Positions 34,679-42,659 of a stretch of 64,000 bases of DNA are shown piece by piece. The number at the start of each line of letters is the position of its first letter. Position 1 is the stretch's first letter. A program made the translations under genes and the position numbers. The stretch spans positions 1 through 64,000 of the forward strand of contig NZ_LMCQ01000009.1 of assembly GCF_001424835.1 (NCBI RefSeq), in the 5' to 3' direction. The notes under the pieces were generated by a model. It saw only the letters and a program-made list of their open reading frames with translations, was not told the origin of the DNA and did no database searches. The DNA is from Variovorax sp. Root318D1. GTDB lineage: Bacteria > Pseudomonadota > Gammaproteobacteria > Burkholderiales > Burkholderiaceae_C.

Positions 34679-35635
34679 ATGGCTTCTTCGCCGCTTCGGG
34701 CGCTCACCTTGCGCCAACTTCAGTTCTTCTCGGTGCTGGTGGAAGAAGGGCATTTCGGCCGTGCGGCGCGCCGGTTGGCCATCACCCAGCCCGCCCTGAG
34801 CAATGCCATCAAGCAGATGGAAAAGCTGCTCGGCGCCGAGCTGCTGACCCGCTCCACCCATCGCCTGCAGCTCACGTCCGTGGGCGCCGAGGTGCTTGCG
34901 CGCACCGATTTCCTGGTCAACACCTTCGAAGTGGCGCTGCGTGACATCGAAAGCACGGTGCAGCGCGGGCGGGCTTTCGTGCGCGTGGGCGTGATCCCGT
35001 CGGCCAGCGCGCGCGTGACGGCCGCGACCAGCGAGTTTCTCCAAGCCGGCGATCGCGAGGTCGAGATCGCCTGGCGCGACGCGCCCTCCACCATCTTGCT
35101 GGCCGAACTGCGCGGCGGCCAGCTCGACATGGCGGTGGCTGCGATCACCGAGCCACCGGGCGGCCTGGCCTGCATCGACCTGTTCCGCGATCCGCTGGTG
35201 CTGGTGGTGCGCCGTGACCATGCGCTGGCCGCGGCCGGAGACGCGAACTGGGAGGCCATCGGCAAGGAGCGGCTGGTGCTGTTCGAGAGCGGCAGCATGC
35301 CGGCACTCGGCAACCCGGCGCGCGCGCAGTTCGAACAGGGGGCCGAGCCCTATCGCGTGAGCTATTCCGAAACGCTCTATGCGCTGGTGCGCAGCGGCCA
35401 GGCGCTGGGACTGATGCCGCGGCTCTACACCTCGTCGCTCCGCGACCCCGAGCTGGTGGTGCTGCCGCTGCTGAAGCCGCGCGTCGAGCGGCGCGTGGTG
35501 CTGGCCTACCTGCCGGGGCCGATGCGCAACGTGGTGGCGCAGGCGCTCATTGCATTCTTGCGTGAACGGCTCCCGCAGGCCGGCGAGGCCGCGGTGCGGC
35601 GTGTGGCGGCCAAGGGAAAGCGCAACCGGCGCTGA
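34679..35635 (+). CDS. LysR-type regulator divergent from the deaminase/Bug genes
   Basis: 318 residues. Helix-turn-helix at about 15-60 (EEGHFGRAARRLAITQPALSNAIKQMEKLLG), then the effector domain, and a basic tail (VAAKGKRNRR). It is transcribed away from the adenosine deaminase and Bug genes and presumably controls them. Confidence 0.93.
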   Translation: MASSPLRALTLRQLQFFSVLVEEGHFGRAARRLAITQPALSNAIKQMEKLLGAELLTRSTHRLQLTSVGAEVLARTDFLVNTFEVALRDIESTVQRGRAFVRVGVIPSASARVTAATSEFLQAGDREVEIAWRDAPSTILLAELRGGQLDMAVAAITEPPGGLACIDLFRDPLVLVVRRDHALAAAGDANWEAIGKERLVLFESGSMPALGNPARAQFEQGAEPYRVSYSETLYALVRSGQALGLMPRLYTSSLRDPELVVLPLLKPRVERRVVLAYLPGPMRNVVAQALIAFLRERLPQAGEAAVRRVAAKGKRNRR

Positions 35636-35659
35636 GGCCGCTGAGGTCGGACAGCCGGG

Positions 35660-36877
35660 TCAGTACAACTCGGCCGCGGCGTGGATGGTTTCGCGCACGC
35701 GCGGATAGATCTGCGCGTTCCACTTGCTGCCGCTGAAAACGCCGTAATGCCCCACGCCGGCTTGCAGGTGATGAGACTTGAGGTAAGGCCGGATGCCGGT
35801 GCAGAGGTCTTGCGCGGCAACCGTCTGGCCGACCGAGCAGATGTCGTCGCGTTCGCCTTCCACCGTGAGCAGCGCGGTGCGGCGGATGGCCGCGGGGTTC
35901 ACCGTGCGGTTCCCCACGGTGAGGACGCCGCGCGGCAGGTCGTAGGTCTGGAACACGCGCTCCACGGTCTCCAGGTAGAACTCGGCCGGCAGGTCGTTCA
36001 CCGCCAGGTATTCGTCATAGAAGGCGCCGATGGTGCGGGCCTTCTCGACGTCGCCCTCGATCAGGTGATGGACCATGTCCTGGAACTGCTTCTTGTGGCG
36101 CTCGGGGTTCATGCTCATGAAGGCCGAGAGCTGCAGGAAGCCGGGGTACACGCGCCGCATCATGCCGGCATGCGGCCACGGCACGTGGCTGATGAGGTTG
36201 CGGCGAAACCATTCGATGGGCTTGCTGTTTGCGAGCTCGTTCACGCCCGTGGGGTTGACGCGGCAATCGACCGGGCCGGCCATCAGCGTGAGGCTGCGCG
36301 GCGTGGCGGGGTTGTCGTCTTCGGCCATCAGCGCCGTGGCGGCCAGCGCGGCCACGCAAGGCTGGCAGACCGCGACCATGTGCACGCCCGGGCCGATGGC
36401 TTCGAGGAACCGCATGACCTGCAGCGTGTAGTCGTCGAGGCTGAAACCGCCATGCCACAGCGGCACGTCGCGCGCGTTGTGCCAATCTGTCAGGTAGACG
36501 TCGTGGTCGCGCAGCAGGGTGCGCACGGTTTCGCGCAGCAGCGTCGCGAAATGGCCCGACAGTGGTGCGACCAGCAGCACGGGCGGATGCTCGGCCTGCG
36601 TGTCCTTGCGGAAATGCAGGAGGGTACCGAAGGGCGAGACCAGCGCTGTTTCTTCGTGCACCGCGGTCTCCACGCCATCGACCTGTACGCTGGCAATGGC
36701 GTAGTCGGGGCGCGAATGGGTCAGCCGCATGCGCGAAAACACGTCGAACTGCGCGGCCATGCGCCGCAACATGGTGCGTTCGGTGCCGTCTTTCCAGAGC
36801 GCCTGGCCGAGGTACTGGGCTGCGAGCCGGGACGGCGAGAGCAGGTCGGTTTGGTTCTGGTAGGCCCGGTACAACAT
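35660..36877 (-). CDS. phaZ: Intracellular polyhydroxyalkanoate (PHB) depolymerase
   Basis: 405 residues, cytoplasmic, starting MLYRAYQNQTDLLSP as in Ralstonia-type PhaZ. The nucleophile is a cysteine, C171 in VAVCQPCVA, rather than the lipase-box Ser, as in PhaZ1. YLTDWHNARDVPLWHGGFSLDDY and the C-terminal GVGHYGVFSGSKW (catalytic His) also match. It degrades stored PHB granules. It converges on a LysR gene and is divergent from a GST gene. Confidence 0.93.
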   Translation of the reverse strand: MLYRAYQNQTDLLSPSRLAAQYLGQALWKDGTERTMLRRMAAQFDVFSRMRLTHSRPDYAIASVQVDGVETAVHEETALVSPFGTLLHFRKDTQAEHPPVLLVAPLSGHFATLLRETVRTLLRDHDVYLTDWHNARDVPLWHGGFSLDDYTLQVMRFLEAIGPGVHMVAVCQPCVAALAATALMAEDDNPATPRSLTLMAGPVDCRVNPTGVNELANSKPIEWFRRNLISHVPWPHAGMMRRVYPGFLQLSAFMSMNPERHKKQFQDMVHHLIEGDVEKARTIGAFYDEYLAVNDLPAEFYLETVERVFQTYDLPRGVLTVGNRTVNPAAIRRTALLTVEGERDDICSVGQTVAAQDLCTGIRPYLKSHHLQAGVGHYGVFSGSKWNAQIYPRVRETIHAAAELY

Positions 36878-36973
36878 GAAAGTAGTACAGGCAAGTTGTG
36901 GGCCAAGCGGTGGCACAGGCCTTGCACGGCCATGGGAGCCAACCGGCAGCAAGCACCGTCCAGGAGATCCACG

Positions 36974-37630
36974 ATGGCCAAACCCGTTCTCACGATCAGC
37001 AGCAAGAACTACGGCGCCTGGGCGCTGCGGGGCTGGCTGATGTGCAGGCTGGCCGGGCTCGACTTCAGCGAGAAGATCATTCCGCCCGATGACCCGGCCA
37101 TGAAGGCCGAGATGCTGCTGCTCTCCTCGTCGATGCTGGTGCCCTCGCTGCAGCACGGCAACGTCAAGGTATGGGACACGCTGGCCATCGGCGAATACCT
37201 GAACGAGATAAAACCCAAGGGCGCGCTGCTGCCGGCCGACATCCAGGCCCGCGCGCACTGCCGCGCCATCTGCGGCGAAATGCATTCGGGCTTCGCCTCG
37301 ATGCGCGGCGCATTGCCAATGAACATCAAGGCCCAGTTCCGCGGCTTCAAGATCTGGTCGCGCGCGCAGGCCGACATCGACCGCATCGTCGCCATCTGGC
37401 GCGAATGCCTGAAGACCTATGGCGGGCCCTTTCTCTTCGGCAAGCAGGCGGGCATGGCCGACGCGATGTATGCGCCGGTGGTCACGCGCTTTCTCAGCTA
37501 CGACGTAGCGCTCGACAGCGTGTGCGTCGCCTACTGCAAGCGCGTGATGGACCTGCCCGCCATGCGGGAGTGGGTGGCCGCCGCGAAGGAAGAGCCCGAG
37601 GAAATCGACGAGCTCGATGCGGAGTTCTGA
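36974..37630 (+). CDS. Glutathione S-transferase family protein
   Basis: 218 residues with an N-terminal thioredoxin-like domain (KPVLTISSKNYGAWALRGWLMCRLAGLDF, then MLVPSLQHGNVKVWDTLAIGEYL) and an all-helical C-terminal domain with GPFLFGKQAGMADAMYAPVV. An AGGAGA eight bases or so upstream supports ATG 36974. The end is acidic (EEPEEIDELDAEF). Substrate unknown. Confidence 0.9.
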   Translation: MAKPVLTISSKNYGAWALRGWLMCRLAGLDFSEKIIPPDDPAMKAEMLLLSSSMLVPSLQHGNVKVWDTLAIGEYLNEIKPKGALLPADIQARAHCRAICGEMHSGFASMRGALPMNIKAQFRGFKIWSRAQADIDRIVAIWRECLKTYGGPFLFGKQAGMADAMYAPVVTRFLSYDVALDSVCVAYCKRVMDLPAMREWVAAAKEEPEEIDELDAEF

Positions 37631-37657
37631 GCCGTCGCTGGGTTCCGGCAATACCGG

Positions 37658-38005
37658 CTAGTGCCGGAACATCCGCAAGTCGAGCGGGCTTTCTTCGCCC
37701 AGCCACATGGCATGCGCCGTGTGGTCGGCAAAGTCGTCGCCAGTGACGCCGTGCACGAAGATGTCGAGGCCGTCGCGATGGGCCTCGAGCCATTCGATGA
37801 CCTGGTCGAACTCGGCGGCGTCGAAGGCCAGCTGGCAGCTCCAGTGCGTGTGCGGGCCAACCAGCCGCTCGTGCACGCGGCCGACCACTACCATCAGCTC
37901 CCGGCCTGCCTGCTCGCACAGCTGCCTGGCCTGCGTCACCGTCGTGGGGCCGAAGTAGACGTGGGCGTGGTATTGCGGATAGAGGTTCTCGGGGCGACGC
38001 GGCAT
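37658..38005 (-). CDS. DOPA 4,5-dioxygenase-family protein
   Basis: 115 residues with the family pattern YHAHVYFGP near the start, GPHTHWSCQLAF in the middle and VHGVTGDDFADHTAHAMWLGE near the end; the histidines are the likely iron ligands. Plant and fungal relatives cleave DOPA extradiol; bacterial members are poorly characterised. It starts 7 bases after the DUF4166 gene, as the last gene of the GbsR-controlled run. Confidence 0.88.
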   Translation of the reverse strand: MPRRPENLYPQYHAHVYFGPTTVTQARQLCEQAGRELMVVVGRVHERLVGPHTHWSCQLAFDAAEFDQVIEWLEAHRDGLDIFVHGVTGDDFADHTAHAMWLGEESPLDLRMFRH

Positions 38006-38012
38006 GATGCGG

Positions 38013-38633
38013 TCATTGTGAACCCAACCGGAAGCGCCCGCTGTAGCGAAACACGTCGCCGAACCAGCGGTGGCGCAGCACCATCCTCATGGTGAAGCGA
38101 TCGGCATCGTCCGGATCGGGACGTTCCTCGACGTAGGCGGTTCCCATCAACAGGCCGAGCGGCAGCGGCAGGTGCAGCCGGCCAAGGCGCCAGACGTAGC
38201 CGAGGTCGCGAAACACCAGCGCGCCTTCTTCAGCGCTCACCGCCAGGCGCATGCCGAGGCCGAAGCGCACGTACTCGATCACCTCGCCGCCGCCCGCGGG
38301 CGCGCGCGCCATGTGCGAGCGAAAGTGGAACGGCGCGCGGCCTTCGAAGCTGAACACGCGGTCCCAGTACAGGAGCGCGTTACCGGGCCGGCAGCGGTAG
38401 TGCACTTCGATGGGCACGCGGGTACCTCTGTAGGGAACGAGCGCGCCGAAGAGGCGGCCGAAGGGCATCAGCACCCGCGCCCATGGCGAATGGTGCACCT
38501 CGTCCATCGTGCCACGCACGCATACGTGGGCATTCGAAAACGGGGCCATCGTGTAGTGCCGCCGAATCACGTCGCCCAACTGCTCCCAGCCCGGGCCGAG
38601 CGCCTGCTGGAAGACGGGGCGCGTGTCCTTCAT
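38013..38633 (-). CDS. DUF4166 protein
   Basis: 206 residues, no signal or membrane helix. The pattern QALGPGWEQLGDVIRRHY, a central RGTRVPIEVHYRC and an arginine-rich beta-rich second half agree with DUF4166, whose function is unknown and which is sometimes fused to Rossmann-fold proteins. ATG 38633 overlaps (ATGA) a possible 10-codon leader frame ending at 38630. It lies between the methyltransferase and dioxygenase genes. Confidence 0.75.
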   Translation of the reverse strand: MKDTRPVFQQALGPGWEQLGDVIRRHYTMAPFSNAHVCVRGTMDEVHHSPWARVLMPFGRLFGALVPYRGTRVPIEVHYRCRPGNALLYWDRVFSFEGRAPFHFRSHMARAPAGGGEVIEYVRFGLGMRLAVSAEEGALVFRDLGYVWRLGRLHLPLPLGLLMGTAYVEERPDPDDADRFTMRMVLRHRWFGDVFRYSGRFRLGSQ

Positions 38634-38662
38634 GCGGCCGCCGCGGTGGGTTCGGTGCTCAT
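38630..38662 (-). CDS. Possible 10-codon leader peptide
   Basis: ATG 38662 opens MSTEPTAAAA and ends in a TGA that overlaps the ATG of the DUF4166 gene. A GAGGAG lies about ten bases upstream, while DUF4166 itself has no good ribosome site. It may exist to couple translation. It could equally be chance. Confidence 0.3.
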   Translation of the reverse strand: MSTEPTAAAA

Positions 38663-38706
38663 GGAGGTTTCTTCTCCTCGTGTGTTGTTTTGAATCCGAC
38701 AGGCGT

Positions 38707-39669
38707 TCAGCCGCTGCGCTTCGCAGTCACCATGCAATAGTCGAAGTCGCGCCAGAAAAGGCCCAGCACCAGCGCGCAATAACTGGCCACGATGTGCTTG
38801 CGGCGCCAGGGACTCAGCCTGCCGCGCGCCTTCCAGAGTTCAGCCAGCGCAAAGCGCGTGGCAAGCGCCGGAATGTGCAGCGCGCTGGGCGCCACGCGCC
38901 AACGCAGCGACTGCACCTCGATGTCTTCGAATCCGTGGTGACGCAGCGCCTCGACGAAATCGCCGCGCACGGCCAGCGTGGGCACGGCCCAGCTGTCGGC
39001 CCACAAGCGGTGCAGCCAGCCGGCAAGCCGGCCCGGCCGAGGCCGCAGCAGGAAGCCGTCGACCACCGCGAGCCGCGCGCCGGGCTTCAGCAGGCGGGCC
39101 GCCTCGCGCACGAAATCGGCCTTGGACGTGCCGCTGGCGTAGCAGGCGCTTTCCACGGCCCAGGCGCCGTCGGCCTTTGCGGTGGGCAGGCCGGTGCGCG
39201 TGTAGTCGGCTTCGATGTGCGCCATGCGGTCGGCCACGCCGGCGCCCGCGTCGAGCCGTACGGCAATGCTGTTCTGCACCGGCACATTGGTGACGGTGAC
39301 GGCATACAGCGAAGGATCGTCGCCCACCAGCGTGCGCGCAGTGGCGCCGGCGCCGCAGCCGAGGTCGATCACGCAGCGGCGTCGCGGCGCCTCCTGCGCG
39401 GGCTCCGGCTCATCGAGCTTCAGTGCACGGCCCACCGCACGGTTCATTTCCACCAGCATGCCTTCGCGCCGCAGCGGGTTCAGCCCGAGCCGCCAGAAGC
39501 CGAAGTGCATGTTGTAGCTGGGGCTCCATGCGCGGTAGTCGTCGGCTACCTCGGTGAAATAGTCCTGCGTGTCGGCCTTGGTGATGGGCAGTGCGGCCTC
39601 GGGCAAAGGCGGTTCGGACGCACCGGCCGTTCGATGCACGCGGAAGTCGGGCTGGAAGACATTCGGCAT
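38707..39669 (-). CDS. SAM-dependent methyltransferase (class I)
   Basis: 320 residues. The SAM-binding glycine loop is CVIDLGCGAGAT (about 96-107), with later VTVTNVPVQNSIA and LLKPGARLAVVDGF. The N-terminal DYFTEVADDYRAWSPSYNMHFGFW resembles small-molecule methyltransferases of the tocopherol/cyclopropane-synthase type that act on lipid-like acceptors. No signal peptide. The gene is 13 bases after the DCC gene. Acceptor unknown. Confidence 0.88.
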   Translation of the reverse strand: MPNVFQPDFRVHRTAGASEPPLPEAALPITKADTQDYFTEVADDYRAWSPSYNMHFGFWRLGLNPLRREGMLVEMNRAVGRALKLDEPEPAQEAPRRRCVIDLGCGAGATARTLVGDDPSLYAVTVTNVPVQNSIAVRLDAGAGVADRMAHIEADYTRTGLPTAKADGAWAVESACYASGTSKADFVREAARLLKPGARLAVVDGFLLRPRPGRLAGWLHRLWADSWAVPTLAVRGDFVEALRHHGFEDIEVQSLRWRVAPSALHIPALATRFALAELWKARGRLSPWRRKHIVASYCALVLGLFWRDFDYCMVTAKRSG

Positions 39670-39682
39670 GAGAGTTCCTTTT

Positions 39683-40108
39683 TCAGATACGGCAGTTGCC
39701 GCCGGCGCAGGTGCGGGACGACCGCGCCGCCTTGCCGGCAAGCAGGGCTACCAGCCAACCCGGCAGCCGGTAGCGGTTGCGCGCAAGGACGCCATAGGCG
39801 CGGTCGGCGAGCGGCGCGACCCATGGCAGGTCGAGCAGGAAGCTGCCACTCGGCAACCCGACGGCATCGCGGCAAGCGCGGATGGCCGGAACGCCGACGA
39901 ACACCTGACCCGCCGCGTCGACCACGTGGATGGCCGTCATCAACGCCTCGCGCGGCGCCGGTCCGGCATCGAACCCGGCGGGCGAGCAGTCGACGAGTTC
40001 CAGCCGGGCCGCTGAATCCCGCGCCTTCATTGCGCTCATTTCCGCCGTACAGAGGATGCAGGCGGCGTCGAAGTACACGGTGAGCGGATAGGCGGCAGTG
40101 GTGGGCAT
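39683..40108 (-). CDS. DCC-family thiol-disulfide oxidoreductase (DUF393)
   Basis: 141 residues. The defining D-x-x-C-x-x-C motif is DAACILC with C17 and C20; VGVPAIRACRDAVG and a hydrophobic PLADRAYGVLARNRY region follow, all typical of DUF393. The fold is thioredoxin-like with a presumed redox role. It is the first gene after gbsR and has a palindromic operator 16 bases upstream of its start. Confidence 0.88.
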   Translation of the reverse strand: MPTTAAYPLTVYFDAACILCTAEMSAMKARDSAARLELVDCSPAGFDAGPAPREALMTAIHVVDAAGQVFVGVPAIRACRDAVGLPSGSFLLDLPWVAPLADRAYGVLARNRYRLPGWLVALLAGKAARSSRTCAGGNCRI

Positions 40109-40123
40109 GTCGGCTTTTCGTTG

Positions 40124-40141
40124 TTTCTGTCAAAACAGAAA
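40124..40141. promoter_or_regulatory. Palindromic operator upstream of the DCC gene
   Basis: TTTCTGT-CAAA-ACAGAAA, perfect 7-base arms with a 4-base spacer, in the 56-base gap between gbsR and the DCC gene. A near-identical site with the same geometry is in the gbsR promoter at 40792-40811, so both are probably bound by the GbsR/MarR protein. Confidence 0.65.
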
Positions 40142-40164
40142 TAATCAGGCAAAAAAAGGAGAAC

Positions 40165-40767
40165 TCAGATCATGGGCAGGCTGGCGTGATGGGCGTCGGG
40201 GTCGTCGTCGTCCTTTTTCGAGGCAGGAGTCGTCGGCGCCGGGGCATCCCCGCGAACGAACTTCTGCACGCTGGCGCCGAGTGTCAGCACCTTGTCGAGC
40301 GTGCCGGGCGAGAGCCGCAGCATCTCGTCGGCCCAGGTCGCGAGCTTGCTCATCAGGTCCATGGTGGAGCGGATGCGGTCTTGCGCATCGGCGGGCTCCT
40401 TCAGGAAATCGGGGCTGGAGACGATCTCGCGCAGCACGCGGATGGTGGGGTCGAATTCGCGTTCCTTGCGCTCGCGCACCACGGTGCGAAACAGCTCCCA
40501 CACGTCGACGCTCGTCTCGAAATAGTCGCGCCGGTCGCCCAGGATGTGGGTGACGCGCACCAAGTTCCACGCCTGCAGTTCCTTCAGGCTGTTGCTCACG
40601 TTGGAGCGGGCCACGCCGAGCGTCTCGGAGAGCTCTTCCGCGTGCATGGGCTTGCCGCGAGCGAACAGCAGCGCATGGATTTGCGAGACCGTGCGGTTGA
40701 CGCCCCACATCGAGCCCATTTCACCCCAGTGGAGAACGAACTTGCGTTGGATGTCGGTGAGTTCCAT
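40165..40767 (-). CDS. GbsR/MarR-family transcriptional regulator
   Basis: 200 residues with a winged helix-turn-helix: RKFVLHWGEMGSMWGVNRTVSQIHALLF, then AEELSETLGVARSNVSNSLKELQAWNLVRV and a DRRDYFE wing. This is the GbsR subgroup, whose Bacillus member represses choline uptake. The tail is acidic and disordered (KKDDDDPDAH). It is likely autoregulated through 40792-40811 and controls the four downstream genes; it may also affect the divergent radical SAM gene. Confidence 0.9.
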   Translation of the reverse strand: MELTDIQRKFVLHWGEMGSMWGVNRTVSQIHALLFARGKPMHAEELSETLGVARSNVSNSLKELQAWNLVRVTHILGDRRDYFETSVDVWELFRTVVRERKEREFDPTIRVLREIVSSPDFLKEPADAQDRIRSTMDLMSKLATWADEMLRLSPGTLDKVLTLGASVQKFVRGDAPAPTTPASKKDDDDPDAHHASLPMI

Positions 40768-40791
40768 GCCTCGAAGTCTAGGATTTTCGAA

Positions 40792-40811
40792 ATTTCTGTC
40801 AAGAGAGAAAT
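40792..40811. promoter_or_regulatory. Palindromic operator between gbsR and the radical SAM gene
   Basis: ATTTCTGT-CAAG-AGAGAAAT: 8-base arms with one mismatched pair and a 4-base spacer, 25 bases upstream of the gbsR start in an AT-rich gap. It shares TTTCTGTCAA and the spacing with 40124-40141. It is the probable autoregulatory site. Confidence 0.65.
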
Positions 40812-40884
40812 GAAAATTTGTTTGCTCGGCGGATGCAATTGGAATACTGTACAAATAAACAGTATTCAAGAGAAAGGATCTGCC

Positions 40885-41979
40885 ATGCCTGCCACCCACA
40901 TTCCCATCCACGCCATCAAGGGCCGGGGCGCCGCCACGCGCCTGGCGCACCGCTTTTCGCGCGACGAGCGCAACGCTTTCGACGACGGCTGGGGCACGCT
41001 CGAAGAAGGCGCGGCCGAAGCCGAAGAGCTGCCGCCGCTCGCCACTGAAGTGCGCTTCGAAGACGTGAAGTCGGTGCTGAACGAAAACGACTCGCCCGAC
41101 GTGTCGTTCGACCGCTCGCTCAATCCGTACCGCGGCTGCGAGCACGGCTGCATCTACTGCTTTGCGCGGCCCACGCACAGCTACCTGAATCTCTCGCCGG
41201 GGCTCGACTTCGAGACCAAGCTCATCGCCAAGCGCAACATTGTCGAAGTGCTGCGCACCGAACTCGGCCGCAAGAGCTACAAGCCCAGCCACGTCGCCAT
41301 CGGCACCGCCACCGACTGCTACCAGCCTATTGAGCGCGAGCTGCGGCTTACCCGTTCGGTGATCGAGCTGCTGTCGGAAACGCGGCATCCGTTTGCGCTG
41401 GTCACCAAATCGAGTGCGGTGGAGCGCGACCTCGACCTGATCGCGCCCATGGCTGCAGAGCACCTGGCCGCCGTGTACATCACCGTGACCACGCTCGACG
41501 GCGAGCTGGCCCGCAAACTGGAGCCGCGCGCCGCCGCGCCGCACCGGCGGCTGCGCACTATCCGCACCTTGGCCGAGGCGGGCGTGCCGGTAGGGGTGAG
41601 CGTGGCGCCGCAGATCCCCTTCGTCAACGAAGACATGGAGCAGGTGCTCGAAGCCGCATGGGAGGCGGGTGCGCGCAGCGCGTTCTACACCGTGATCCGG
41701 CTGCCGTGGGAGGTGGCGCCGCTCTTCAAGGAATGGCTTCATCTGCACTACCCGCAGCGCGCGGACCGCATCATGGCGCGCATCCACGAGATGCGCGGCG
41801 GCAAGGACTACGACGCCGACTTTGCCACGCGCATGAAGGGCACCGGCCTGTGGGCCGACCTGATCCGGCAACGCTTCGAGAAGGCGGCGAACCGCATCGG
41901 CTTCAACCGCGAGCGCATCGAACTCGACCTCAGCGCATTCCGACCGCCTGGCGCAGCGGGGCAGGGCAGCCTGTTCTAG
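40885..41979 (+). CDS. PA0069-family radical SAM protein (SplB-like)
   Basis: 364 residues. The [4Fe-4S] cluster motif is CEHGCIYC with C85, C89 and C92, in the context LNPYRGCEHGCIYCFARPTHSY typical of the PA0069 family, which is related to spore photoproduct lyase. TATDCYQPIERELRLTR and LVTKSSAVERDLDLI follow. Function is unproven. AGAAAGGA before ATG 40885 supports the start. It is divergent from gbsR. Confidence 0.9.
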   Translation: MPATHIPIHAIKGRGAATRLAHRFSRDERNAFDDGWGTLEEGAAEAEELPPLATEVRFEDVKSVLNENDSPDVSFDRSLNPYRGCEHGCIYCFARPTHSYLNLSPGLDFETKLIAKRNIVEVLRTELGRKSYKPSHVAIGTATDCYQPIERELRLTRSVIELLSETRHPFALVTKSSAVERDLDLIAPMAAEHLAAVYITVTTLDGELARKLEPRAAAPHRRLRTIRTLAEAGVPVGVSVAPQIPFVNEDMEQVLEAAWEAGARSAFYTVIRLPWEVAPLFKEWLHLHYPQRADRIMARIHEMRGGKDYDADFATRMKGTGLWADLIRQRFEKAANRIGFNRERIELDLSAFRPPGAAGQGSLF

Positions 41980-42126
41980 GGCCTGTCAACGCCGATGCCG
42001 GTCGCCATCGGAATGCCCTGCTTTCGGCGAAAAAAGTTTTGCATCATGACGAGGTCGATTTGGAAGTAGATTCAAGTTCGGCCGATGCACGGGGAATGCC
42101 TCGTGGTTGCGCCAGAAAAGGTATCT

Positions 42127-42633
42127 ATGAACGGGGCATGGCTGGTTGTGATGGGGGTTTCAGGGTGTGGCAAATCCAGCCTCGGGGCTGCGCTGGCGGT
42201 CGGGTTCGGGCTGCCGCTGATCGAGGGCGACGACTACCACCCGCCGGCCAACGTCGAGAAGATGAGCCGAGGCATTGCGCTGACCGATGCCGACCGGGCC
42301 GGCTGGCTCGCGACGCTCGGCCACACGCTGGCCGACTCATCGCTGGGTGCGGTGCTGACCTGTTCGGCGCTCAAGCGCAGCTACCGCGACCAGTTGCGCG
42401 CGGGCGTGCCGGGACTGCGCTTCGTGTTCATGGAGATCGAGCGCGCCGAAGCCGAACGCCGCGTGGCCGCGCGGGCCGGTGCGGGCGAGCACATGTTTCC
42501 GGCGAGCCTGGTCGCCAACCAGTTCGCGACGCTCGAATCACCGGTCGGCGAGCCGGGCGTGCTCGCGGTCGATGCGACCGCGCCGTTGGGCCAACTGGTC
42601 GCGCAGGTGAAGGCCTGGCTGCCCGCTGATTAG
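42127..42633 (+). CDS. gntK: Gluconate kinase
   Basis: 168 residues. The P-loop is GVSGCGKSS (9-17); EGDDYHPPANVEKMSRGIALTDADRAGWL is the gluconate-binding stretch of GntK, and CSALKRSYRDQLR follows. It makes 6-phosphogluconate from gluconate and ATP. It converges on gnd, the next enzyme of that route. The start at 42127 begins the first beta strand; an in-frame extension to 42085 has no ribosome site. Confidence 0.93.
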   Translation: MNGAWLVVMGVSGCGKSSLGAALAVGFGLPLIEGDDYHPPANVEKMSRGIALTDADRAGWLATLGHTLADSSLGAVLTCSALKRSYRDQLRAGVPGLRFVFMEIERAEAERRVAARAGAGEHMFPASLVANQFATLESPVGEPGVLAVDATAPLGQLVAQVKAWLPAD

Positions 42634-42659
42634 TTGCCTGCTCGCGGCAAGCCTTTGGG

